From Acetomicrobium sp. UBA5826 (lineage in GTDB: Bacteria; Synergistota; Synergistia; Synergistales; Acetomicrobiaceae), in assembly GCF_002433005.1 (NCBI RefSeq), contig NZ_DJHF01000023.1, forward strand, positions 1-52,773: DNA of 52,773 nucleotides, given 5' to 3'. Both the position numbers and the translations under genes were made by a program. The notes under the pieces are model-generated. The model had not been told where the DNA came from, searched no databases, and saw only the letters and a program-made list of their open reading frames with translations. Below are positions 16,617 through 24,814 of this stretch, one piece after another; within the stretch, counting starts at the first letter, position 1; each line of letters begins with the position of its first letter.

Positions 16617-17145
16617 AGGAACTACTATCATTTGCGTGAGAAGGGGCGATGAGGTCGCCATGGCCGGAGACGGTCAGGTAACCTTAGAGCACCAGATTAT
16701 AAAAAACGGAGCCAAAAAAGTGAGGCGTCTTGCAGGAGGAAATGTCCTGGCGGGCTTTGCGGGCAGCACGGCTGATGCCATGACCTTGCTCGAGCGCTTC
16801 GAAAGATATCTCGAAGGTCATAGCGGAAACTTGATGCGCGCTGCAGTTGACCTGGTAAAGGAGTGGCGCACAGATAAAGCGCTGCGCAGGCTGGAAGCAA
16901 TGATGTTGGTGGCCGATCTGCGACAGACACTTCTACTTTCCGGTGCGGGCGATGTCCTTGAGCCCGATAGCGACGTAGCTTCCATAGGTTCCGGTTCGGG
17001 ATACGCTCTGGCCGCTGCAAAGGCCTTTATAGAGGTTTCCAACATGGGGGCTGGCGAAATTGCGAAAAGATCGCTGCAGATAGCTTCGGAGTTATGCATA
17101 TATACGAACGATATCATCACATTAGAGGTGATAAAAGGTGAATGA
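16609..17145 (+). CDS. hslV: ATP-dependent protease peptidase subunit HslV (ClpQ)
   Basis: 178-residue Ntn-hydrolase that forms the double hexameric proteolytic core of HslUV. The short propeptide MFKG precedes TTIICVRRGDEVAMAGDGQV; Thr5 would become the N-terminal nucleophile after processing, so the type is threonine and not the serine of Bacillus CodW. GGGAGAGGTG 8 bp before the ATG sets the start. Overlaps hslU by 8 bp. Confidence 0.96.
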   Translation: MFKGTTIICVRRGDEVAMAGDGQVTLEHQIIKNGAKKVRRLAGGNVLAGFAGSTADAMTLLERFERYLEGHSGNLMRAAVDLVKEWRTDKALRRLEAMMLVADLRQTLLLSGAGDVLEPDSDVASIGSGSGYALAAAKAFIEVSNMGAGEIAKRSLQIASELCIYTNDIITLEVIKGE

Positions 17146-18550
17146 GGCAGTGATTAAAGGGGACGAACTTACGCCATCCCAGGTGATGGCCTATTTGGAT
17201 AGATACGTCATAGGGCAGATGAAGGCGAAAAAAGCTGTAGCAGTTGCCTTACGCAATCGCATCAGAAGAAAAAGACTTCCAAAGGAGCTTGCGAAGGAGA
17301 TAATTCCTAAAAATATTTTAATGGTAGGCCCCACTGGCGTGGGAAAGACCGAAATAGCGAGACGTCTGGCACAGCTCGTGGATGCACCCTTCGTTAAAGT
17401 CGAAGCATCCAAATATACTGAAGTTGGTTACGTTGGCCGGGACGTGGAATCCATGATTCGAGAAATGGCTGATATTGCCGTGCACATGGTAAAATCCAGA
17501 AAGATCGAAGAAAACAGTTCCGTTGCGGAAGCGCTGGCGGAGGAGAGGGTTCTCGATGCCCTCCTTCCGACTAAGCATAAAAGCAGGCAGCCTCAGGATT
17601 TTATGAGGCTTTTGCTCGGCGATTCCACGGAAGAAGAGGAGGAGTCCGACGAGACCGAGAGGGAGACTAAAAGGACGACGAGGGAGAAGTTTAGAAAACT
17701 CTTAAGGGAGGGGAAGTTAAACGACAGGGAAATAGAGATCGAAGTTGCAGAAAGCCCGCTGTCGAACATCCCCTTCGTCGGAGCCGGCATGGAGGAGATG
17801 GGCTTGAATTTGGGCGAGATGTTGGGCGGCATTTTGCCCAAGAAGATCAAACGCAAAAGAGTTACCGTAGCTAATGCTTTAAAGATCTTCCAGCAGGAGG
17901 AAGCGGAAAAGCTTATAGATATGGATGCCGTGGTTCAGGAAGCCTTGGATAAGGTCCAGGAAGAGGGCATAGTGTTTATAGACGAGCTGGACAAGATTGC
18001 CTCCTCCGGCGGGCAGAAATACGGCCCTGACGTGAGCAGAGAGGGAGTGCAGCGCGATCTCCTTCCCCTCGTTGAGGGGACGACGGTGCAGACTAAATAC
18101 GGCCCCGTGAAAACGGATCATATACTCTTCATAGGTGCCGGAGCCTTTCATGAAACAAAGCCCTCGGATCTCATACCGGAATTACAGGGCAGGTTTCCCA
18201 TACGGGTTGAACTGGACGCCCTTGAAGAAGAGGAATTGTTGCGCATCCTTGTCGAGCCGGAAAACAGTTTGGTCAAGCAATATAAGGCATTGCTCGAAAC
18301 AGAGGGCATAGAAATGATTTTCGATGACGGAGCCCTTAAAGCCATCGCCTTTTTTGCGGCAAAGATGAATAGGGAGATGGAAAACATCGGGGCGCGAAGA
18401 CTGCATACCATGATGGAACAGCTTTTGGAAGATATAAGCTTCAAAGCGCCGGAATTAAGGGAGAGGGAAGTGCGAATCGATGAAGCCTTCGTCAACGAGC
18501 GTCTCGCTGATTTAGTGGAGAACGCCGATCTCAGAAGGTATTTATTATAA
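17138..18550 (+). CDS. hslU: HslUV protease ATPase subunit HslU (ClpY)
   Basis: 470-residue AAA+ unfoldase that feeds substrates to HslV. Motifs: VIGQMKAKKAVAVALRNR near the N-terminus, Walker A GPTGVGKTEIARRLAQ (about 64-79), pore motif region with YTEVGYVGRDVE, a charged I-domain (about 125-260), Walker B GIVFIDELDKIA (about 275), and sensor/arginine-finger region GRFPIRVEL. The C-terminal residues RRYLL are those that dock into HslV. It starts with GTG, preceded by AGAGGTG. Confidence 0.96.
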   Translation: MNEAVIKGDELTPSQVMAYLDRYVIGQMKAKKAVAVALRNRIRRKRLPKELAKEIIPKNILMVGPTGVGKTEIARRLAQLVDAPFVKVEASKYTEVGYVGRDVESMIREMADIAVHMVKSRKIEENSSVAEALAEERVLDALLPTKHKSRQPQDFMRLLLGDSTEEEEESDETERETKRTTREKFRKLLREGKLNDREIEIEVAESPLSNIPFVGAGMEEMGLNLGEMLGGILPKKIKRKRVTVANALKIFQQEEAEKLIDMDAVVQEALDKVQEEGIVFIDELDKIASSGGQKYGPDVSREGVQRDLLPLVEGTTVQTKYGPVKTDHILFIGAGAFHETKPSDLIPELQGRFPIRVELDALEEEELLRILVEPENSLVKQYKALLETEGIEMIFDDGALKAIAFFAAKMNREMENIGARRLHTMMEQLLEDISFKAPELREREVRIDEAFVNERLADLVENADLRRYLL

Positions 18551-18568
18551 GTTAAGAAGGTGAAATTT

Positions 18569-19399
18569 ATGGTCATGGAAACGCCTCGTGAGCTAATTGA
18601 AGCAAGGCCCAAAATCGTTAACCCCACTGCAATGGAGGATTTGCTGAATAAGACGCGCATAATAAGCAGGACACTTCAATCCTCCGCCATGACGCCCCAT
18701 CCGGATTATCAAAAGATTGCCAGGTTGTTGTGCGATCTGGCAACCGCTAACGTATATATAATCAACGGAGAGGGCAAAATATTGGGTTATGCCTGGATAA
18801 GCGATTACAAGTGCGATTATATGGAACAGTTGCTTAATGAGGGCTATATGCCCAAAAACTATACCGAAAGACTGAACCAACACAGCGAATCGGTTTTAAA
18901 TCACAGCGATCACGGCAATTGCGCCTACGCTGACGAGCCCTGCAGGTATTTCAATAAGCATGTAGTATATGTGCCCATTTTCGGTTGCGGAGAGAGGCTG
19001 GGAACGCTTATCTTGGCTCGTTTCGGCGCACCTTTCGATACGCGCGATCTTGTATTGTCTGAGTATCTTGCCACCGTTGTGGGAATCGAAATTTTGTACG
19101 ACAGGACACATCACATCGAGGAGAGGGCAAAGGAACGGTTTATGGTCCAAATAGCGGTCAGAGCTCTTTCCTATTCGGAGATGGAGTCCATAAAAGTAAT
19201 TCTTAAAGAGCTCGGGGGTTACGAAGGGGTAGTAGTGGCAAGCAGAGTTGCCGACAGGATAGGGGTTACCAGGAGCGTCATCGTCAATGCTCTGCGCAAG
19301 CTGGAGAGCGCAGGCCTGATCGAAAGCAGGAGCTTGGGCATGAAGGGGACCTATATAAAGATCTTGTCCCCCATCTTTTTAGAGGAGTTAAGCAAATAA
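18569..19399 (+). CDS. codY: GTP- and branched-chain-amino-acid-sensing regulator CodY
   Basis: 276 residues, a global nutrient-responsive repressor. The N-terminal GAF domain (about 20-170) carries LLNKTRIISRTLQ, GKILGYAW and FGCGERLGTLILARF; the C-terminal winged helix has VASRVADRIGVTRSVIVNAL and RKLESAGLIESRSLGMKGTY, almost identical to Bacillus CodY, where this helix reads the AATTTTCWGAAAATT box. The ATG at 18569 is 7 bp after AAGGTG; an in-frame GTG at 18560 is less likely. It has about 17 extra N-terminal residues compared with Bacillus. CodY is best known from Firmicutes; here it sits in a genome with lipid A genes. Confidence 0.95.
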   Translation: MVMETPRELIEARPKIVNPTAMEDLLNKTRIISRTLQSSAMTPHPDYQKIARLLCDLATANVYIINGEGKILGYAWISDYKCDYMEQLLNEGYMPKNYTERLNQHSESVLNHSDHGNCAYADEPCRYFNKHVVYVPIFGCGERLGTLILARFGAPFDTRDLVLSEYLATVVGIEILYDRTHHIEERAKERFMVQIAVRALSYSEMESIKVILKELGGYEGVVVASRVADRIGVTRSVIVNALRKLESAGLIESRSLGMKGTYIKILSPIFLEELSK

Positions 19400-19688
19400 A
19401 AGGCCGATTTGCCCAATATATTTGATATATTGTTTAGATAAGCGCCTTTGGAGTTTATTTGACTTTCTGCTCCCTATTGCCTCAAATGAGAAAAAATAGG
19501 ATAATGTTTTTCAAAAGTGGAGCAAAGCAATATCCTTTGGCAATGGGTTCCACTAAAGGATAAATGTAGCGGAGGTGGTCGGCTCACGCTTTAGGGATAT
19601 AGGGTAAAAGGATACAGTAAGTCGGGATTATCGAGATATAAGTTGTAAAAAAATGTTAATTACTAAAAATGGAGGTATAGTTTATCAG
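19400..19688 (+). other. Non-coding stretch with several inverted repeats before the S1-domain gene
   Basis: 289 bp with no credible gene. It holds an AT-rich palindrome (19414-19432), a composite hairpin with CCTATT...AATAGG around CTCA/TGAG (19472-19500), ATCCTTT...AAAGGAT (about 19531-19562) and AGCGGAG...CTCACGCT (about 19568-19595). A TTGACT at 19459-19464 with TCAAAT 17 bp on is a possible promoter. It could be a structured 5' leader or a small RNA; no known riboswitch class was recognised. Confidence 0.4.
19414..19432. repeat. AT-rich inverted repeat after codY
   Basis: CAATATAT-TTG-ATATATTG, an 8-bp perfect inverted repeat with a 3-nt centre, 15 bp past the codY stop and followed by TTT. 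It may be a weak terminator or an operator; it does not match the CodY box. Confidence 0.4.
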
Positions 19689-20120
19689 ATGAGCAACGAG
19701 CAAGAGGTAATCACCTCGGCAAAGGTCAACGATGTTGTCAAGTGCGTGGTGGAGAAGATAACTCCCTATGGAGCTTTCGTTAAGATCGAGAACGGGCAGA
19801 GGGGAATGATCCATATTTCGGAGATATCTCAAGGCTACGTGAAAAAAGTGGAAGATGTACTTTCCTTGGGCCAGGAAGTCGAAGCCAAGGTGATAAAGAT
19901 AGATGAGAGAGGTCGCATAGACCTTTCTCTGAAAGCTCTTGGTTCCGCCGGGGAACGGGCTGAGCTTCAGGCTAAAACTTCCCATCAGCACAACGAGGAT
20001 GATTTCGAGAAAAAGTTGATGAAGTTCATGAAGCTGAGCGACGAAAAGATCTCCGATCTCTATCAAAAAATTGGAGACGGTAAAAAAAGTGGCAGGCGCA
20101 AGGCCGGAAGCAAAAAGTAA
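19689..20120 (+). CDS. S1 RNA-binding domain protein (YabR/GSP13-like)
   Basis: 143 residues: one S1/OB-fold RNA-binding domain at the N-terminus (about 10-85; VVKCVVEKITPYGAFVKIEN, GMIHISEIS, GRIDLSLKAL), then an acidic linker and a Lys/Arg-rich tail (GKKSGRRKAGSKK). This is the build of YabR/general stress protein 13, proteins that bind ribosomes or RNA. The ATG at 19689 is 13 bp after GGAGG (19671-19675), rather distant. A terminator follows 27 bp after the stop. Confidence 0.9.
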   Translation: MSNEQEVITSAKVNDVVKCVVEKITPYGAFVKIENGQRGMIHISEISQGYVKKVEDVLSLGQEVEAKVIKIDERGRIDLSLKALGSAGERAELQAKTSHQHNEDDFEKKLMKFMKLSDEKISDLYQKIGDGKKSGRRKAGSKK

Positions 20121-20147
20121 GACACTTCAAAACAACCTTTCAAACAT

Positions 20148-20176
20148 AAAGGGGCTTTTACAGCCCCTTTTATATA
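20148..20176 (+). terminator. Intrinsic terminator after the S1-domain gene
   Basis: AAAGGGGC / GCCCCTTT, an 8-bp perfect stem with a 7-nt loop TTTTACA, followed by TATATATT. It stops 36 bp before the start assigned to the DUF501 gene. Confidence 0.8.
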
Positions 20177-20211
20177 TTCAGCAAATCTTCCCCGGGGACG
20201 AAAGGCTGATT

Positions 20212-20721
20212 TTGCGCCAAATGAGGGGCAGAAATTTCAATTCCTCCATCGCCGTTGGAATTGTAAAGCGTTGCAGATTGAGCAAACCTCAAGTTTTACT
20301 CTGCACTCCCTTATTCGAATTAAAGCCCTTTCCCACCACCTTTTGGCTGTCCTGTCCTTATCTGGTCGATAAGTGCGGCAAAGAGGAGGCTGTAGGGGGA
20401 GTAAAGAAGCTCGAAAGTTACGCCAAAAATTATATCGATTCGGAAAGATGGATTAATTTTAATGTAAAACACAGCGTCATTAGGCTTTTTTTGTTGTCGG
20501 ATGGAGAAAAGTTGTTTCTGTCTAAAGTAAGCAAAAACATATTTGACAGGCTTCGCCTCTCTGGCATAGGCGGCATCGGTTGTCTTGTTGAAATGAGAAT
20601 GAAATGCCTGCACCTTCAGGTTGCATCATGGCTCGCCCTTGGAGAGCATCCTGCGGAGGATTGGCTTAAGGGTCGCTTCACAATGCTTGAGTGCGATAAT
20701 CCCGATAGATATTGCAATTAA
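20212..20721 (+). CDS. DUF501 family protein
   Basis: 169 residues of the DUF501 family, recognised by FPTTFWLSCPYLV, with upstream VGIVKRCRL and downstream GGVKKLESY (the usual 'G-x-V-x-x-LE' segment). Function unknown; it typically lies directly before ppx/gppA, as here. The start is uncertain: TTG at 20212 with AAAGG 7 bp upstream is preferred; ATG 20221 is possible. Upstream in-frame codons run through the terminator and are unlikely to be translated. Overlap or near-contact with the next gene suggests co-translation. Confidence 0.78.
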   Translation: MRQMRGRNFNSSIAVGIVKRCRLSKPQVLLCTPLFELKPFPTTFWLSCPYLVDKCGKEEAVGGVKKLESYAKNYIDSERWINFNVKHSVIRLFLLSDGEKLFLSKVSKNIFDRLRLSGIGGIGCLVEMRMKCLHLQVASWLALGEHPAEDWLKGRFTMLECDNPDRYCN

Positions 20722-20741
20722 TTGGTTTGGAGATGAACACT

Positions 20742-21680
20742 TTGTCTCGTTACGCTACTATTGATATAGGGTCTAATTCCTTGAGATTTCTGGCTGTGGA
20801 AAGTTGTGCTGACAGTTTGTGTTATCTTGATTCTGGGATCTGGACGGTTCGTTTGGCCGAAGGAATGGGAAGGGGCAAGTACCAAATTAAGGAAAAGGCT
20901 TTAGAAAGGACTGTGGTTGCCTTGGAAGAGGTTTGTCATCGGCTGGACCGACTGTCCGTATCTTTAAAAAGGAGGCTTTTGTTTACTACCGAGTCCTTTA
21001 GATCCTCTCTAAACGTTTCGGATGCAATAGGTCTTATCGAGGAACGAGCGGGTTTGAAGGTCAGAATTTTAGAGGGTTGGGAAGAGGCTTTTTACAGCTT
21101 TAAGGGGGCTCTGCTGGGGACAGGGCTGAGCGATCCTCTCGTTTTCGACTTGGGAGGAGGCAGTTTGGAGATTTCGGACGGGAAGAAAGGCTTTTCTTTA
21201 CCTGTGGGTGCTTTAAGGGTTAAAAACCTCTTTGGCGAAGACGAAGAGGCGATAAAGAATTACGTCAGATCCGGCTTAAAAGGTCTATTCGAAAAATCTT
21301 CAAGGAGAGAAAGCGCAAAGTCGTTAATTGGGGTGGGAGGAACTTCCTCGGCAGCAGTAATGATCTTGAAAAAAATAGCCGTCAATTCCTATCATCCGTC
21401 GAAGGTCCACGGAAGCATGGTGAAGGTCGACGATATAAGGAATTTGATCCTAGCTTTGAAGAAAATGAAGCCGGAAGAGAGAAAATCCGTAGCGGGCTTA
21501 GAGCCTGGCAGATCGGATATCATAGTGAGCGGACTTTGCGTCATAAAGGCACTTCTTGAATTTTTCGAGGCAAGTTGTTATTTTCATAGCGAGTGCGACC
21601 TTCTTTGGGGATTGGCGGCAGAGATGGTCGAAAGTGGTGAGGCGAAAAAGCTATACGATGTAGTTTGGAGGTGTGAGTGA
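20742..21680 (+). CDS. Ppx/GppA family phosphatase
   Basis: 312 residues of the exopolyphosphatase / guanosine pentaphosphate phosphatase family (ASKHA fold). The phosphate-1 motif is YATIDIGSNSLRFLAV, the catalytic Glu region is LEGWEEAFYSFKGAL, the second phosphate motif VFDLGGGSLEIS, and the C-terminal glycine motif LIGVGGTSSAA. It lacks the extra HD-type C-terminal domain, so it is the short form. Two starts compete: ATG 20733 directly touches GGAG (20729-20732), while TTG 20742 is 9 bp from it; the TTG is chosen. The end overlaps argH by 4 bp. Confidence 0.88.
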   Translation: MSRYATIDIGSNSLRFLAVESCADSLCYLDSGIWTVRLAEGMGRGKYQIKEKALERTVVALEEVCHRLDRLSVSLKRRLLFTTESFRSSLNVSDAIGLIEERAGLKVRILEGWEEAFYSFKGALLGTGLSDPLVFDLGGGSLEISDGKKGFSLPVGALRVKNLFGEDEEAIKNYVRSGLKGLFEKSSRRESAKSLIGVGGTSSAAVMILKKIAVNSYHPSKVHGSMVKVDDIRNLILALKKMKPEERKSVAGLEPGRSDIIVSGLCVIKALLEFFEASCYFHSECDLLWGLAAEMVESGEAKKLYDVVWRCE

Positions 21681-23086
21681 GGTTGTGGAAAGGTCGGTTT
21701 AGCGAAGATACAGCAGATGTGGTGGTGAATTTCACCCAATCTCTGGACATGGATTGGGATCTTGCAGAAGCTGATATAGAAGGAAGCAAAGCTCACGTAA
21801 GGGTTTTGGCATCGGCTGGCCTGATAACGGAAGAAGAGAAAATTGACCTCTTAAAGGGTTTGGATCAGGTGTTGAGCGAGATAAAAATCGGAACCTTTAA
21901 GCCTTTGATGGAGCTTGAGGACGTTCATATGAATATAGAGGCCCGTCTTACAGATATTTTGGGCGAAAGGGGCAAAAAGCTTCATACCGGAAGAAGCCGC
22001 AACGATCAGATAGCTACGACGTTGCGCATTTTTTTGAGGAGGCAGCTTGTAGGAATAGGAAGTAAAATAAGAAATCTCCTCGAGTCTTTGTTGGATAGCG
22101 CCGAAAGGCATATCGATTTCGTGGTGCCGGGATATACCCACTTGCAGAGAGCTCAACCCATAAGCATGGGGCATTATTGGATGTCCCATTTTTGGGCTTT
22201 TCACCGAGATTTCTCGCGTCTCATGGCAGCGCTTGAAGCACTGGATGAGTGCCCTTTGGGTTCTGCGGCTCTGGCGGGATCCACTATTCCTTTGAATAGG
22301 CACTTATCGGCGGAGTTGCTCAAATTTTCTAAGCCCACAGAAAACAGCATCGATTCAATAGCAAGCCGCGACTATTTAGCGGACTTTCACCACTTTGCGT
22401 CGATGTTCTCAATTCACTGCAGCAGATTGGCGGAGGATCTGATAATATACAACACCGATGAATTTGGCATAGTTAAGTTGCCCGATTCCTTTTGTACAGG
22501 TTCCAGCATAATGCCGCAGAAGAAAAATCCTGACGTTCTCGAACTGATTCGCGGTAAGGCCGGACAGATTCTGGCCGGCTACGTCGATCTTCTGGTTGTG
22601 TTGAAAGGCCTTCCTCTGGCGTACAACAGGGATTTGCAGGAAGACAAGAGGAGCTTGATGAGGAGCCTGCGAACCCTGCACGGCATTTTAGATGTCTTGC
22701 CCCAACTTATTTCAAGAATAGAAATTGACCTCGCGGCAGCGTCGAGAGCTCTTGAAGATGGCTACATCCTGGCCACGGATATAGCGGAATTTCTTGTTTT
22801 GAAGGGCGTACCCTTCAGAAGCGCCCATGAATTGGTGGGACAGGCCGTGAAGTGGTGTTTAAAAGAAGGCAAAAGCTTTTCTGCCCTCTCAATCGAGGAG
22901 TGGCAAAGCCTTATACCTCAATTTGACGAGAATATCTTCGGGTGCTTAAACCCCAAATCATCTGTGGAAAGGCGCAAGACCTACGGGGGTACTGCCTTTT
23001 CTGAAGTGAAGCGACAGGTGGAGAGAGGAAAGACTTTGTTGGGGGAGATGGAAAAAAATTTGGCAACCTGGGGCGAAAAATGTTGA
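21677..23086 (+). CDS. argH: Argininosuccinate lyase
   Basis: 469 residues; splits argininosuccinate into arginine and fumarate, the last step of arginine biosynthesis, and forms a homotetramer. The start LWKGRFSEDTADVVVNFTQS, HTGRSRNDQ and the fumarase/aspartase superfamily signature SSIMPQKKNPD (with the mobile catalytic Ser) are all present and the length is normal. GTG start 5 bp after GGAGG, coupled to ppx. No argG is visible beside it. Confidence 0.96.
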   Translation: MRLWKGRFSEDTADVVVNFTQSLDMDWDLAEADIEGSKAHVRVLASAGLITEEEKIDLLKGLDQVLSEIKIGTFKPLMELEDVHMNIEARLTDILGERGKKLHTGRSRNDQIATTLRIFLRRQLVGIGSKIRNLLESLLDSAERHIDFVVPGYTHLQRAQPISMGHYWMSHFWAFHRDFSRLMAALEALDECPLGSAALAGSTIPLNRHLSAELLKFSKPTENSIDSIASRDYLADFHHFASMFSIHCSRLAEDLIIYNTDEFGIVKLPDSFCTGSSIMPQKKNPDVLELIRGKAGQILAGYVDLLVVLKGLPLAYNRDLQEDKRSLMRSLRTLHGILDVLPQLISRIEIDLAAASRALEDGYILATDIAEFLVLKGVPFRSAHELVGQAVKWCLKEGKSFSALSIEEWQSLIPQFDENIFGCLNPKSSVERRKTYGGTAFSEVKRQVERGKTLLGEMEKNLATWGEKC

Positions 23087-23109
23087 CTATTTCTTCGACC
23101 TGTGATAAT
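23083..23109 (+). promoter_or_regulatory. Promoter of the tRNA cluster
   Basis: TTGACT (23083-23088) and the extended -10 TGTGATAAT (23101-23109) lie across the argH stop codon, about 45 bp before tRNA-Lys. The spacer is short (15 bp), partly offset by the TG extension. Confidence 0.5.
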
Positions 23110-23153
23110 TTCCTATTGCTCGCTCGGAGCAGTCTGAGGTAATTTGAATGAGG

Positions 23154-23229
23154 GGGCCGTTAGCTCAGGTGGCAGAGCACCGGACTTTTAATCCGGGTGT
23201 CGCAGGTTCGAATCCTGCACGGCTCACCA
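23154..23229 (+). tRNA. tRNA-Lys (anticodon UUU)
   Basis: A complete 76-nt cloverleaf: acceptor GGGCCGT/ACGGCTC, anticodon arm CCGGA-CTTTTAA-TCCGG with anticodon TTT, T arm GCAGGTTCGAATCCTGC, discriminator A, and encoded CCA. First of three tRNAs in a probable single transcript. Confidence 0.97.
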
Positions 23230-23257
23230 TTACAAAATTTAAGCAGTTCATTGAAGC

Positions 23258-23333
23258 GGTCCCATCGTCTAGAGGCCTAGGACACCGCCCTTTCAAGGCG
23301 GCGGCACGGGTTCGAATCCCGTTGGGACCGCCA
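23258..23333 (+). tRNA. tRNA-Glu (anticodon UUC)
   Basis: A 76-nt cloverleaf: acceptor GGTCCCA/TGGGACC, anticodon arm CCGCC-CTTTCAA-GGCGG with anticodon TTC, T arm ACGGGTTCGAATCCCGT, discriminator G, and encoded CCA. Confidence 0.97.
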
Positions 23334-23347
23334 TTGTATAGTTGTAG

Positions 23348-23423
23348 GCCGGTGTAGCTCAACAGGCAGAGCAGCGCACTCGTAATGCGCAGGTTGGCGG
23401 TTCAAATCCGCCCGCCGGCTCCA
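23348..23423 (+). tRNA. tRNA-Thr (anticodon CGU)
   Basis: A 76-nt cloverleaf: acceptor GCCGGTG/CGCCGGC (one G-U pair), anticodon arm GCGCA-CTCGTAA-TGCGC with anticodon CGT for ACG codons, T arm GGCGGTTCAAATCCGCC, discriminator T, and encoded CCA. Confidence 0.96.
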
Positions 23424-23445
23424 GTTTGTAAAAGAAATAAAAAAA

Positions 23446-23477
23446 CAGGCCCCCGATATCGGGAGGCCTGTTTTTTT
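23446..23477 (+). terminator. Intrinsic terminator of the tRNA cluster
   Basis: CAGGCC/GGCCTG, then after a bulged A CCCG/CGGG, with loop ATAT, followed by seven Ts; a matching A run precedes it, so it could work in both directions. It lies 22 bp after tRNA-Thr. Confidence 0.88.
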
Positions 23478-23542
23478 GGATGAATTTACGAAGACTTTTG
23501 ACGTAAAAATCCTTATAATAACATGCAATGAGGTGATGCATC

Positions 23543-24190
23543 GTGAGGCGTCTCATATTTTTGCGCCATGGCAAGACAGAGTGGAACGGACAATTTCGAT
23601 ATCAGGGCAAAACCGATGTTCCTCTTAACGACGAAGGTCGCATGCAGGCCGACCGGACTGCGTTGAGATTGAATTCCCTAAAGGTTGACGTCATATATGC
23701 AAGCGTGCTTTCCCGTGCAAGAGAAACTGCCGAAAGAGTATCAAGGCATTTAGGCGCTCCTTTGGGCGGTTTGCTGGAAGAACTGGTCGAAATGGATTTT
23801 GGCAATTGGGAAGGGATGCAGGTAGCAGAAGTAGAAAATGCCTACAAAGAAGTTTACGCTCAGTGGAGAAAGTTCCCCGAAAAAGTCAAAATCCCCGGTG
23901 GGGAAAGCTTTGTTGAAGTTGTAGAGCGCGTTAATCGGGGAATGAAGAAAATTTTGGACGATGGAGGCGAAAACGTCTTGGTCGTTGCCCACGGAGGTTC
24001 CATAAGGGCTGCCCTAACGGGATTTTTTGCGATGGATGCCTCTGCGGCCTGGAGGACAAGGATCGACAATTGCAGCTTGACCTCCCTTGAGCTCTGGAGG
24101 GATCGGGTAATGTTGAGCTTTACAAATGACACACTTCACCTTCTCGTCGAAGACCCCGATTTCGTTCGCAATCTTCCCGTTTTGATTTAA
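23543..24190 (+). CDS. Histidine phosphatase family protein (phosphoglycerate mutase-like)
   Basis: 215 residues of the histidine phosphatase superfamily. The N-terminal LIFLRHGKTEWN holds the catalytic RHG His; the second half has VVAHGGSIRA with the second catalytic His; YASVLSRARETAE and the Glu in LVEMDFGNWEG complete the active site. The 'DFGNWEG' type box is that of CobC/phosphoserine-phosphatase or GpmB-like enzymes rather than glycolytic mutase. The substrate cannot be set. GTG start 8 bp after GAGGTG; 22 bp before the sigma factor gene, so probably co-transcribed. Confidence 0.88.
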   Translation: MRRLIFLRHGKTEWNGQFRYQGKTDVPLNDEGRMQADRTALRLNSLKVDVIYASVLSRARETAERVSRHLGAPLGGLLEELVEMDFGNWEGMQVAEVENAYKEVYAQWRKFPEKVKIPGGESFVEVVERVNRGMKKILDDGGENVLVVAHGGSIRAALTGFFAMDASAAWRTRIDNCSLTSLELWRDRVMLSFTNDTLHLLVEDPDFVRNLPVLI

Positions 24191-24212
24191 CATTCAAGAG
24201 GGGGATTTTACG

Positions 24213-24782
24213 ATGGATGGTTACGAGCCAATTTATCCTGAAGGTGATATAACTTTCGAAGAAAAATTGTGGCAAAGGATAAAATTCGGTGACGAAAAAG
24301 CCAGGGAAGAAGTGATAATTTCTTATAGACCTATGGTTTTTTGGCTTGCTAAGAAGTTTCACGTATCCTCCGATTCCTATCAGGACTTGATACAGGAGGG
24401 AATGGTGGCACTGATCGAGGCAGTCGATAGATACGATGCCAAAAAAGGTGCTAAATTCATCACCTACGCCTATTATCGCATTAAGGGGCGTATGGTGAAT
24501 TTTCTCGAAAGATCGGAAGCAAGAGCGCCCGAGCCCGTCGATATTGACGACCATCTCTACGAAAGCAACATGGCCAGCTACGACGATGAGGGCTGGTTGA
24601 TCGATCTTGAGGCGGCTATTCGATCTTTGAGCGAGAGAGAGGCTGAGATAGTAAGAGCCATCGACTTAAACGGGTTATCTGTAAAGGAAGTTGCCAGGAA
24701 AAAGGGTGTCGATATAAGCTACATCTACAGGTTGAGGAGAAGGGCCATAGCGAAGCTAAAAAAGGTTTTGGGAGCAACTTAA
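24213..24782 (+). CDS. Sigma-70 family RNA polymerase sigma factor (alternative)
   Basis: 189-residue alternative sigma factor. Region 2 is seen as YQDLIQEGMVALIEAVDRYD and FITYAYYRIKGRMVNFL (core binding and -10 melting), region 4 as LSEREAEIVRAIDLNGLSVK with the helix-turn-helix EVARKKGVDISYIYRLRRRA. Length and form suggest a compact group 3/4 factor resembling SigH or FliA rather than the housekeeping sigma. It directly precedes a single-pass membrane protein and the outer-membrane gene block. AAGAGGGGG precedes the ATG. Confidence 0.9.
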   Translation: MDGYEPIYPEGDITFEEKLWQRIKFGDEKAREEVIISYRPMVFWLAKKFHVSSDSYQDLIQEGMVALIEAVDRYDAKKGAKFITYAYYRIKGRMVNFLERSEARAPEPVDIDDHLYESNMASYDDEGWLIDLEAAIRSLSEREAEIVRAIDLNGLSVKEVARKKGVDISYIYRLRRRAIAKLKKVLGAT

Positions 24783-24814
24783 GCATTTTTTATTTTTATT
24801 TGGGGGGACTTACC

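Noticed and set aside
18560..19440. CodY operator (AATTTTCWGAAAATT) near codY for autoregulation
   Set aside because: No close match was seen; the palindrome at 19414-19432 has a different sequence.
23148..23528. Short open frames on both strands
   Set aside because: They overlap the tRNA cluster and its terminator; their translations are reverse readings of tRNA genes.
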